From: Monomorium pharaonis
Lineage: Eukaryota > Arthropoda > Insecta > Hymenoptera > Formicidae
Direction of reading: 5' to 3'
DNA: 64,000 nucleotides
Assembly (NCBI RefSeq): GCF_013373865.1
Contig: NC_050472.1
Location: 16,566,360-16,630,359, forward strand
Shown here: positions 45,335 through 55,007 of the stretch, piece by piece
Position numbering within the stretch: position 1 is the first letter of the stretch
Layout: every line of letters starts with the position of its first letter
Position numbers and translations under genes: made by a program
Notes under the pieces: model-generated
Database searches by the model: none
The model's input: the letters and a program-made list of their open reading frames with translations, nothing else
Told to the model about the DNA's origin: nothing

Positions 45335-45616
45335 CATAGACATAGTAAGTATAGACCGAGCATTCCGCTGTAAGCGTTGATGCATACGAAAAGAAAGAGA
45401 AAAGATATATGAAGAATCTCTCTCTCTGACATCATCGTAGTAGGGAGAGCCTGACAGGGGAAATGATGGATCGACGCGAGGAGATGAGGAGAAGTGCTCC
45501 CCACTTCTCCGGCATTAAAAAGAGAAAGAGATTCTTCATATATCTTTTCTCTTTTTTTTCGTATGCATCAACGCTTATACAGGGGAATGCTCGGTCTATA
45601 CTTACTATGTCTATGG
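45335..45616. mobile_element. 282-bp palindromic MITE, copy 1
   Basis: CATAGACATAGTAAGTATAG at 45335 is inverted at 45616. The arms include TGATGCATACGAAAAGAAAG. A second copy, itself interrupted, lies at 57261-57908. Confidence 0.8.
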
Positions 45617-45686
45617 GCACCATAGACATAGTATATCTAGACCGAGGATTGTCCCAAATTTCAGGGGTGGGGGTAAGGCTTACGTA

Positions 45687-45758
45687 CGATATAACAGGTA
45701 TTTCCTTCTCTCTTACACACGCCTGCGTGTGAGAGAGAAGGAAATACCTGGTATATCG
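45687..45758. repeat. Long hairpin, about 33-bp stem
   Basis: GGTATTTCCTTCTCTC...ACACGC faces GCGTGTGAGAGAGAAGGAAA with almost no loop. One or two mismatches. Confidence 0.8.
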
Positions 45759-45831
45759 TCCATCCCTTTTCAACGTCTACGTTTGTCCTTTTCTACGTAT
45801 GCCTATACCCCCACTCCTAAACCGAGCAGGC

Positions 45832-46013
45832 CAGGGGCTCGATTCTTGAGTTTATTCGCAAGAGAAACGTATTCGCAAATTCTGTTTTTACAGAAAAGTT
45901 AGAAATTTATTGGCTATCGTATGGCTATTAACCAATAAACTTACAACTTTCTGTTAGAGCGAGTATTTGCGTATACGTTTCTCTTGCAAATGACTTCAAG
46001 AATCGGGCCCCTG
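45832..46013. mobile_element. 182-bp palindromic MITE
   Basis: CAGGGGCTCGATTCTTGAG and CAAGAATCGGGCCCCTG are inverted ends, and AAGAGAAACGTAT is shared by both arms. The ends are hAT-like, but no 8-bp duplication was found. Confidence 0.7.
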
Positions 46014-46366
46014 ATGGGCACAGAGTACATTACGAGCGAATTATGGTATATGTACCATAATTATGATACGGTTGGCAACGCTGCACCGGACTACCCACTA
46101 AAACTCCCTCCCTATGTGCCCTATTTCCGCCTATAGAGGAGCGAGTGGGATCGTCCTAAACATACTTGAACTAGAGCATTAAAAAAGTAGTTATTCTCAC
46201 GTCCGCCATTTTTCTTCAAACTAGCAAGTAACTAGCATAATGTTTTACATATATAATACATTGCAATAACCTTTACAGTCTCAAGATCATAAATATCGTG
46301 TCTTCGTTTCATTGTCGCATAAAGTTTGGTGCTTCCAAAGATTATTGACGTATATATATACAACCC

Positions 46367-47429
46367 AGTGAACACATTTTATAGCGGCAATATAACTTGG
46401 AAGTTACAAGTAATTTAACATTGTTATTCTTGTGATATGTAAGTGCTATATGACATGGAAATAATCTGTTACGTAATATTTGTTATATACAAGTAAAATA
46501 GCTGTTATACATCGTTTTGGCGTTACAGTTATTTAACAAAAATTGTATAATCGTAACATAACATGTTCGTATCAATATTATTACGGAACGATGCATCGTA
46601 GTTGACTCACAAATCAGACAACATTATAACATTCTGAATGATAGATCTATTTGATAATAAAAAAAATTATTATAAAGATAATGTTTTCAAAAATAACGGT
46701 TTGTCTATAATTACTGCGCACAAAAAATGCACAAAATCGAAATTCATTATGTGCTAAACAAAAACAGAATAATAAATGTATACTATTCAATTTTTCTTAG
46801 AATTACGATCTATAATAGTTAACCATCTAATTAATCATTTGAACGCTTCAAAGATTTAGTACTAAATAGATCGCAATTTCCATCAAATTATTAAGGTTAT
46901 GGAAAAAGATAAATTTAACAATGAAATTAATAAGTAAATAAATTAATGCTATTTATTTTTAATATGTTTTGCAAAATTTAATTGCTGTTATAAAAAATAA
47001 TATAGTTGCAGTTTATAACATATAAGTATATGTAGACAATAACAAGTATCCGTATCGATGAGTCAAATTGGCGTAGCAGGTAGAGTACAAGGTTCATCAT
47101 CCTAAAGGTCCCGGGTTCAAACCTAGCAGCGGCAAGTAAGAATAAAATAAAAAATTACATAATTTAAATTTAATTAATTAATAAAAATTTATTCGAAATG
47201 TAGTATGTGCTGTTGATAAAAATAATTTTTTAAAAATGAAATTTTTATTTTATTTTAATTTTCTTTGTAACTGTTGAGTAACAGTTAGATAACATGTAAT
47301 TATAACATGTTATATTGCTGAGTCGGAAATTGTAACTTACATGTAAGTTACGTGTAATTTCAGAGTTACGTAACCTGTTATATTCGGTTACATTGCTGTT
47401 ACACTGCTGCTATATTACTGTGTTCACTG
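46367..47429. mobile_element. tRNA-bearing MITE, copy 2
   Basis: Same CAGTGAACACA ends as 24388-25422 and the inverted orientation relative to it; the interior aligns throughout with small differences. It contains the tRNA-like sequence on the plus strand. Confidence 0.8.
47061..47134 (+). other. tRNA-like sequence in MITE copy 2
   Basis: GGCGTAGCAGGTAGAG (A-box-like) and GGGTTCAAACC (B-box-like) are unchanged between the two copies, while the anticodon-like stretch differs (CATCATCCT against CGTCATTCT). Confidence 0.5.
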
Positions 47430-47808
47430 GGAAAACATACCTAATTTTTCATGCTAGAAGAAAAATGGCGGACGTGAGATACCCACTTTTATAGTGGCTT
47501 ACTTTAACCCATGGTGGAATTAGAAAAGTGAAGCATTGCGCATAATGGCTGCCGTTTCTATTTCGACCAATTAGGTGCATGCACCAATGCAAGCCGCGAA
47601 TTTTAAAGAAAATTTGTGCAGTACGAAATAAAAAATTTTATTTATAAGTTAATATTTATTATTTTTATATATTTACGTCTAATATATTTTTTTATACCTA
47701 TAAATATCATATTACATAAAAAAAGAAAGAATAAAACTAATATAAAATTTTAGTTTGTATATAAATATAACATTGTATAAAAAAATAAAATAAATAAAAA
47801 TATAATAT

Positions 47809-48480
47809 TTAAAAAACAATAAAATTATCATAAAATTTTGTTATGTGCTTCATTTTTTTTATATTTTTTATTTTTCCTAATACATTTTTTTCTTTTATTC
47901 TTAAATTTAAATTCCTTAAACGTATATAAGTTTGAGTTTTGACTAGACCATGAATTATTTGTTTTGAATATAAATTGCAATCAATCTTTGAAAAGACGCA
48001 ATCAGTAACTTTATCAAATATCCCACTTTCTTCACTTAATCCATTACCATAAAATTTTATGAACTCTTCTTCCATAATTTTAGTAACTATTTGAAACCCT
48101 CCAAGGGATAAATACAATTACCCTTTGATATGTACGATAACCAATCATGCCTATCAAGTGGTTCCATTGTCTTTGTAGGTAAACCAAGATAAGAATGAGA
48201 AAAGCGAAAACGATGTGCAACACAATCTACGATGTAAATTAAAGCTTCTGATTCAATTTTTCTATGCGCTACTTTTTTTTTCAAAGTCTTCCAATAGCCT
48301 TAATTCGTAGCACTTTTAAACTGAATTTCTGAATTAGTTGGAGAAATTTCTGAAGATACCACTGAGTGAACCTCTAAAGGAATCTCTAAAGAAACTGAAT
48401 CAAATGTATGAATACATAAGTGCATAATAATTAGATTGCGTATTCCCGTGTCTTCTACATTGAAACGCATTATAAATTAA
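47809..48480 (-). pseudogene. P-element/THAP-type transposase, C-terminal remnant
   Basis: Minus-strand frames read ESEALIYIVDCVAHRFRFSH, then a YLGLPTK block, a DWLSYISKGNCIYP block and a GFQIVTKIMEEEFIKFYG block, ending with QTYIRLRNLNLRIKEKN. These are the C-terminal blocks of P-element-like (THAP9-related) transposases. There is a frame change near 48115, where the two pieces meet, and stops near 48300 and 48470. The N-terminal THAP domain and GTP-binding region are missing. Such proteins catalyse cut-and-paste transposition in the nucleus; this one cannot. Confidence 0.7.
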
Positions 48481-48975
48481 AAGAAATCAAATCACTAATC
48501 CACTTTTTTTTAACAACCGGGTTAAATAAAAATAGAATAATGATACAAACGTGGTGCTGTCTTTTTAAAATTTGTAATAGCCTTTCAAGTCAAATGCGCA
48601 ATCTAATTATTATACGTCTTTGTATAATTCAAATATCAATCAAATATATAATATAAAAATGAAATAATAAGAGATCATACACTTTACAATAATTAAATTA
48701 CTTTATTATTTATAATTTATCATTACTTCCTTAATTAATAAGTAATACGAAAGCTATTAATTTGTTATTTTATACAATTGTTTATATTTTACTTTTAATT
48801 ATTTGTCTTCGCACTTAGGTAAAATACTGATAACAAATAAATAGAATCATTGCAACACTTATTCTATTTTTTTATCTTTTGGAGTTTAAGAGTCACGCAA
48901 GCCGCACTTGTCTTCTTCTCTTTAATAGCCCGATGGATTTCCGTCCTAAATTCCGCCTTGTTATCTTGCTAACTT
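48481..48975. other. AT-rich stretch without recognised gene
   Basis: No domain or element end identified. Confidence 0.4.
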
Positions 48976-49003
48976 GGTTAGGTTAGGTTAGGTTAGGTTA
49001 GGT
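48976..49003. repeat. TTAGG array 5' of LTR C
   Basis: Five and a half perfect GGTTA units. The last four bases, AGGT at 49000-49003, are one half of the LTR C duplication (ACCT on the other strand). Confidence 0.95.
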
Positions 49004-49814
49004 TGTGACCGGAATACCGAATGACGTGACTCACGAGTTCGGACGAATAAAGACCCACAAACCTTTCGTTGCAGGTTTTCACAGTCGCCAGCCTCTTTAT
49101 AACTTCCAAGAGGCAAGGTGTGGCGTTCCGGGATCGTTGCTCTGCTCAGGAACGCCGGAACGCACGTCGGTGTTGCTTCCGTCGGAAGGACAGCTACCAC
49201 AAACTGAATTATATCCTCTAGAAAATGCACAACACTTGAACTACAATTGAACTTATTATTAATCCTTTGTCTCCTTTGTTTCAGGTGCCGCCGTCGTCTC
49301 AGGATCGTCCCCAGGATTGCCTTCGTCTTCCCACAGGAACTTCGCCAGGTAAGTATGTTCTTTATTTTCAGGTTTACCCGCGGTCCCGTTTTTAGGATTA
49401 CTGTTTTTAGGATGCCAGGAATTTCCACGAGCTCAGGAACGGACACACAGATTGGTTTTAAGGTCAGTGAGAGACACAACACTATTTGGTTTTGTGTAAC
49501 AATAACAAACAGCCTGATTTATTAATCAATGTAGTTGATATCACATATGTCCCGAACGCGTCGCTTCTTCACAATCGAGTCGACACTATCACTATTCGGG
49601 AAAATTGAACCTACTCGCGTTCGGCCGATTTATTATGCTTATTACGCGGATGACACAGTTCACAATCGATCCGCGGAACTCTCGCTTGTCCACATCGCCT
49701 ACTCGCGTTCGGCGGGACTTTGTTTCAAAGCGCGCGAAAACTTTACTCGGTATTCCGCGGTGTTATCGCTGAGATTTCTAAGACGCGAAAGCTCATGAGA
49801 GCTCCTAACGTTTG

Positions 49815-49822
49815 CTTATATA
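49815..49822 (-). promoter_or_regulatory. TATA box of LTR C
   Basis: TATATAAG on the minus strand, followed by AGCTCTCATGAGCTTTCGCG as in LTR B. It points transcription toward the TTAGG array. Confidence 0.55.
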
Positions 49823-50253
49823 CTGCCGGGAGGGACGCTACCCCCTCTTGTCGGGATCCGCCAATCGCACGCGCCTTCGCTTGCGCCGCCGCCGGGAGCG
49901 CTCAGGCTTTCCCTTCCAGTCGGGTTGCGCCAACCATGCGTGGCGTCGGTTTCCCCCGGGCGCGGGACTCGTTGTTCTTCCCACTTTTTGACTGCATGGC
50001 TGCGTGGCGGTGTTGCGCCATGGGCATCTCGTTGTGTCGCCCCACTTTCGTTGTCGCATCCAATGGCTGACTTGGTTTTTTGGGATGTAGCAGGCGTCCT
50101 GGGATTGCCCCCTTCCATCCTGGCGTATCCCCTCTTCTTCTTAGGAGATTGCACTCAAAAGTGCAGTTTTGGGTGTAGATTGCACTTAAAGTGCAATCCA
50201 CACATCTTATTTGTATATAACTTAAAATGATTATTTTTACAGCCATGACACTA

Positions 50254-50410
50254 GGGCCGGAATTCATAGTCGAATCTTATTCAAGTTCCAGCTTAAGCAC
50301 GATTTTGAGACGTCAATGCTGTTATTTCATTGGTTAAGTAAGTCTCAAGTCGGCTCGAAGCTAGACTTAAGACAATGCTTGAGCTTAAGATCGGTCTTTG
50401 AATCCCGTCC
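50254..50410. mobile_element. 157-bp MITE inside LTR C
   Basis: GGGCCGGAATTCATAGTCGA and GGTCTTTGAATCCCGTCC are imperfect inverted ends bracketed by TA; inner words such as TTAAGC and CTTAAG also pair. LTR B lacks it at the corresponding place. Confidence 0.7.
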
Positions 50411-51103
50411 TAGAAAATGCAGGCTGTACGCATAGGAAACTAAAAAGGATATATTTAACCTTAAAATGATAACATTATATAAATTTACGAGATAACACAC
50501 TAGTTGTGTTTCCCACATCGTTGTGCTCTTTTAAGCTGATTAATATTAAAATTAAATTGTAGAACGAAACTAAAAGACATGCTACGCACAACATAGCTCG
50601 AATAACGTCTGGCCAGGTCATAGCTGACTATCTCTTCGCCCGTGATTTTTACGTGTGTTTTTATTTAGGTTACGCACGCTACGCTGTGAGCTTAACTATA
50701 AGATAATTGTATATTGTAAAATGACTACTTTTAGGTTACTATATGAAACTAACTTTGATAACACTTATGACTTATAAAATTAATGATAGTAACAAAACTT
50801 TAACTTGTCCTGCACTTAAGGTGCAGAGTATATTCTGAAAGATTATTTAAACCTAGTTCACACAATGAAATACGAAATATAAGGTAAGTATGACAATTGT
50901 GGGTAAGTATAATATTTTATAAGATTTATTTAATAACTTTAAACACAAAATGCATGCAAATGCAAATAGGACTTTAGAAATATAAAGTGACTTAGAAAAT
51001 TATAAACTTTGAATATATTAAAGATAATAACTAACGTACTCGCGCCTTACATGAAAATAAACTTAATTTTTAAAGACATCGAACAAAACGAAAACAAGTG
51101 CGA

Positions 51104-51333
51104 TTATTTTTCGCGGGATAAGGCACGTTCTTCCGGTCGGGCTGGCTGCTTCTCCTGGCCCTCCTGGCTGGTGCGGTCATTAGTACGCTGCAAGACAACG
51201 CTGACCACGCTTTTTCCCTCTATTAATCTCTTCTCCGTTTTGGTTACCGAAAACTTATGGGTCGCCTCTTTGGTGTATCCTACCGCCTTAGTTGAAGGTC
51301 CAGGCTGCTGGGCGCCCTGGGGGGACGGTCTCA
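51104..51333 (-). other. Open frame at the start of LTR C
   Basis: About 77 codons, ending ...ERALSREK. EGKSVVSVVLQRT and a C-terminal PARPEE-like block correspond to the frame in LTR B. No ATG at its beginning, consistent with a polyprotein tail. Function unknown. Confidence 0.45.
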
Positions 51334-51354
51334 AGGTTAGGTTACCCCGTCACA

Positions 51355-52163
51355 AAGGCGCCCGGCCCGGACGGGTCCTAGCCCTGGCCTTGCGGTCCGG
51401 GTGGGACCGCCGTGTGGCGCGGCTGTACACCGCCTGCTTGCGGATCGGCCGCTTCATCCCAGTCTGGAAAAAGGCCAAGTTGGTCTTCCTTCCCAAAGAG
51501 GGCAGGACGCCCTCCGCCTACAGACCAATATGCCTGCTTGATGAGGTCCGGCAAGCTCTTCGAGCGCGTGGTTGCCGGCCGAGTCAACCGCCATTTGGGC
51601 GGAGATGGTCCGCAGCTCTATCGAGAGCAGTACGGCTTCCGCGAGGGCAGATCGACGATCGACGCGATCCTGCGCGTTCGTGCCCTCGCGGGAGAGACGG
51701 TGGAGCGGGGCGGGGTGGCGATGGGAGTCGCATTGGATATTTCCAATGCGTTCAACACCCTGCCCTACGACCGGATACGCGGGGCACTCGTACGTCACAA
51801 GGTGCCCGCGTATCTCAGGGAGGTCGTAGCGGACTATCTGCGGAGCAGGCGGCTGGCCTACCGGGACAAGGACGGAGTCCTGGTGCGGAGGGCCGTGTGC
51901 TGGGGTGTCCCGCAGGGGTCGGTCTTGGGATCCCTGCTGTGGAACCTCGGCTACGGCACGGTCCCGCAGATTGCCCTCCCCCCTGGATGCGGCATCATTT
52001 GCTACGCGGACGACACGATCGCCGTGGCCGGGGGGTCAGATTGGGGGGAAGCAAAGAGGACGGCCAAACAGGTCGCGCAGCGAGCCGTGCGCGCCATCGA
52101 GGGCCTGGGCCTCGAAGTGGTGCGGCGCAAGACGGAAGCCCTGTACTTCCACAGGGCTTCCGT
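51355..52163 (+). pseudogene. LINE ORF2 reverse transcriptase domain
   Basis: Blocks in order: SGWDRRVARLYTACLRIG, KLVFLPKEGRTPSAYRPICL, LYREQYGFREGRSTIDAILR, VALDISNAFNTLPYD (metal-binding aspartate), VCWGVPQGSVLGSLLWNLGY and CGIICYADDTIAVAG (the YADD catalytic pair). One frame change near 51545 separates the first two blocks from the rest. The domain is otherwise well preserved, and is the part missing from the copy at 35021-38658. Catalysis would be target-primed reverse transcription. Confidence 0.85.
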
Positions 52164-53984
52164 TGTGACCAAACATGCTTACAGGTTAAAGAAAATCCTG
52201 CCGGACCTTAAGAATTCTTACTTTACACGGTCGCCAGGTCGGTGTTTATGCCCCGCCGCCAGGGTGTCGTCACGGCCCTTGAGATGTTTTGGCCGGATGT
52301 TGTAAATCGCCAGCTCGGCTTTAATATGCGGAAATCCTCGCTGTTCTGTCCGCTCGAACTTGGCTGGAGACCCCCGCGTTCGTAGAATCCACTGGAACGT
52401 CCGTTGCGTGGGTGCGCGTTGGATGACGCAATCTCCCGCCACGATGTGTTGAACGCCCAGGATGGGAATTTCAGGAATGCACGATATTTCGGGACTTTCA
52501 GGATATCACACAACTCGGTTTATTTACAAAACACTCACGCACACACTCACAATGCGGCGTAATCGCTCACGCGTGTGTCGTGATTCACTTATCTTAACGA
52601 CGCGTCTCGCATCACGCCGTCTCGACTTGCGCGAATTTATTACGCGCTCGCGATTATGGTCAGCGCGGAAATAATCTGCCGGCGAGGCTCGCGGGTGGTA
52701 TCGCTAAACCAAATTAATTAGTCGCGCCCGTTGCTGTTTATGCACTTAATACGTGTATCACGTTAACGAGGTTACGCGGGAAACGCACGACGTACGCACG
52801 TACGTACCCTACGATGTCTCGTTGCAGACTTTTTTTAACGTTCTGTCGCTGAGCCGCTTGATCTCAAGCATCCCCACCATCCGGTGCACACCGATTGGCT
52901 GGTTGTTGTAAGGTCGTCGTCCTTCGCCAATCGGCGAGCATCGAACGGTGTCTCATTCACACTCGCTTCGTTCTCGCTCGGATGCTGTGGCACCGCATGC
53001 GCAATGCGTAAGAATTCCACAGCGTCGAGCGAGCCATGCTGCAACGCTATTGGTAACGCAGGTTCGTCCACACGGACTGCCTTAATGGCTTAAGGTCCGA
53101 ATAAGCTTAATTGATGCTTAAATGAAATGAATCGCCCAAGTTGGCGTTAATTGACATAAAACAATAAGAAATTATGCGCTCGCGTCCAGCGATATGCGCG
53201 TTATGCAAAACTTGCGGACCTGCGTTACATATGAAGTGAACGCGCCTTTAGCGTCACTTGACAATTAATATATATGAATGATTAACGCATAATTATGCGT
53301 TGGCTATACAGAACGTTCCGGTTCGCTTGCCGTGGCATCAAAGACTTGCCAGAGAACGGTCGCGATTCCCTCCTGTCCTTCCGATATCGTTATCGTTATG
53401 TAAATGTGGTAAATGACATTCCACCAATGAATATTAAAATACAGGACTATTGTTTGGGGAATCTCAAGCGTAATCTCGCGATTAATTCGCCTCGCGTACA
53501 TGGTAATCGTGTCGCGTATGTTTGACCATGGGCAACCTAACCTCCACCTGTCAAAATCTGGATGGCTGATTCCCATGCGCCTTAAGCCGCTCGCGGTCCT
53601 CGGCTATCTCTATCTCTGTCTAAATAAGGAGACAGGTGCTTAATTGCGATATTCACGGAACGTGACAAATATTATAGAGAATATCAATACAGAATAACAT
53701 GCTAGGTATGAAATTTATTACGGCAATGCCGTTTATCGCACAAATATAAAATATATCATATCTACATGCACGCACGCATGCCACACACTCTCTTTCACAC
53801 ACGCACGCTCGCACGGCTCAGCGCATGCGATCGGAGTGTCCTAATGGGTGGTACGGCGTTTATTAAACATGCAGATGAACAAAAATATAATTCTCGCATC
53901 TTATCGCGAATTCGACATTCTTGTGTCGTTGTAACAAATACAAAATATAATCTAAATATAATATGCGCTCTGTTGCGCTTACAA

Positions 53985-54510
53985 CATGCCGCTTGCTATC
54001 GCGACGTCTGGTTTTAACAAATATATATATGCTTACACACGTAATAAGTGTTTTATAAAAAATATATGAATTATAATAATTATAATGCGGTTCTTCCGCT
54101 ATCGCAGTAACAAATCTATGTATGGATATGCTAGTATTTTACAGTACTTATGCGGATTTGCCGCTAACGCGTATCTAACAATAATGAATTTAATATAAAC
54201 GAGTTTAATGAAGAATAATATATATATCTGCGGTCTCGCCGCTACAAACGTAATTGTAATTATAACAAATAAAGTAGAAATGTAAATGAATTTAACTTTA
54301 TATAAAGAATATGCGGTTCTCTTGCCGCTATGACAATAAATGTTATCACAATCATAATGTGACTCTAACTTTAATAATGAATATAAAATATGGGATATAA
54401 TATGCGGTCTTTGCCGCTACACGCATAATCGAATATGTAACTATATAATGAAATATGAAATATAAAGTGAATTGAACACAAACTATAATACGCGGTCTCG
54501 CCGCTGCGAG
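53985..54510 (-). repeat. Array of short hairpins (GCGG...CCGC type) in LTR D
   Basis: Hairpins of the form TGCGGT(N)4-7CCGCTA occur near 54086, 54150, 54229, 54312, 54403 and 54492, with a weaker one at about 53970-53995. The spacing is 65-90 bp and the AT-rich spacers differ. The arms GCGG/CCGC are kept in all. Confidence 0.8.
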
Positions 54511-54659
54511 TATTCTCAGTACTCTTACTTAATAATTATTATACTTAAATTAACGCACACTACGAATACGTATATATATACACTTAATAACTAATATCTT
54601 ATAATTATATTGCACGGATAACAGTTTCACGCGCACTGTGTTTATACGCCACTGGCACA

Positions 54660-55003
54660 CTATAGCGTGACGTAATGTTCAACCGGGGGAACACTGGACT
54701 CCCCCTCGTCCCCTCCATGCCTTTGGTCTATCGGCTGACTCGGCGGGACCGGTGACTCATACGTGGCCGGTTCGTCCGTCGGTGCCTGGCTTGCCAGTTG
54801 CGTTGATGTCTCGCAGTCGGGCGTCGGACTCGGCGTTGGCGTCGTCCTCGGCGTCGGCATCGACGTTGTCCTCGGGCTTGTCGTCAGCCTCGGTGTCGGC
54901 GTCGGCCTCGGCGTCAACGTTTGTCTCGGCGCCTCGTCCATCCTCGCCACGTTGATTCTCACGTCTCGGATCGGTGCAGCGTCGGCTGTTGCTGGCGGCT
55001 GCA
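54660..55003 (-). other. Open frame at the start of LTR D, P/T-rich
   Basis: Minus-strand frame from the LTR start: VQPPATADAAPIRDVRINVA, a low-complexity TPRPTPTPRLTTSP stretch, and the end VEHYVTL. A GTCGGC-type simple repeat underlies it, and another frame is also open, so coding is uncertain. Position and orientation match the frames in LTRs B and C. Confidence 0.35.
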
Positions 55004-55007
55004 CCGT

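Larger units (their letters stand above)
44424..46083. mobile_element. hAT-like non-autonomous element
   Basis: Ends CAGCGTTGCCAAC and GTTGGCAACGCTG are inverted and flanked by CGCCGGAC (44416-44423) and CACCGGAC (46084-46091), an 8-bp duplication with one mismatch. The size and CAG start suit hAT. The interior has no transposase; it holds AT-rich DNA, a 121-bp tandem duplication and three smaller palindromic elements. Confidence 0.75.
44260..46170 (-). mobile_element. R1-clade LINE 3' fragment split by a hAT-like element
   Basis: Plus-strand GTGCGAGGG...AATGCATTTACGC, GTGGGACTCCC and, after the insert, ACTACCCACTAAAACTCCC are the signature words of the LINE 3' untranslated region. The copy resumes at 46092 once the element at 44424-46083 and its duplication are removed. 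No coding remains. Confidence 0.65.
46180..47494. mobile_element. Outer inverted-repeat element around tRNA-bearing MITE copy 2
   Basis: CTCACGTCCGCCATTTTTCT near 46197 is inverted near 47477. About 37 bases of end similarity are seen on each side. The element would be about 250 bp without its insert. Confidence 0.6.
49004..51333 (-). mobile_element. Solo LTR C, inserted in TTAGG repeat
   Basis: 2,330 bp. On the minus strand it starts TGAGACCGTCCC (51333) and ends TTCCGGTCACA (49004), bracketed by ACCT on both sides (plus-strand AGGT at 51334-51337 and 49000-49003). It has the same order as LTR B: open frame of about 77 codons, AT-rich part, GCAC...GTGC hairpins, TATA (TATATAAG, minus strand of 49815-49822), two GAATGCGAGTAGG-type motifs, and GAGGCTGGCGACTGTG near 49080-49095. 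A 157-bp MITE interrupts it. Confidence 0.7.
52164..55003 (-). mobile_element. Solo LTR D, inserted in the LINE
   Basis: 2,840 bp bracketed by CCGT (52160-52163 and 55004-55007). The uninterrupted LINE copy has CTTCCGCCAGGGG at this site, so the boundaries are well fixed. On the minus strand it starts TGCAGCCGCC and ends TTTGGTCACA. A P/T-rich open frame, a hairpin array and ACCTGGCGACCGTGTAAAG near the end mirror the order in LTRs B and C, but the primary sequence is mostly different. I take it as a related subfamily. Confidence 0.7.

Noticed and set aside
38659..49003. CCTAA/TTAGG runs as a true chromosome end
   Set aside because: The runs are short (10-40 bp), partly degenerate, occur in both orientations and lie between mobile elements. 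They are interstitial.
49349..49371. Intron between a GTAAGT donor and a TTTTCAG acceptor in LTR C
   Set aside because: It would be only 23 bases long, too short for an insect intron.
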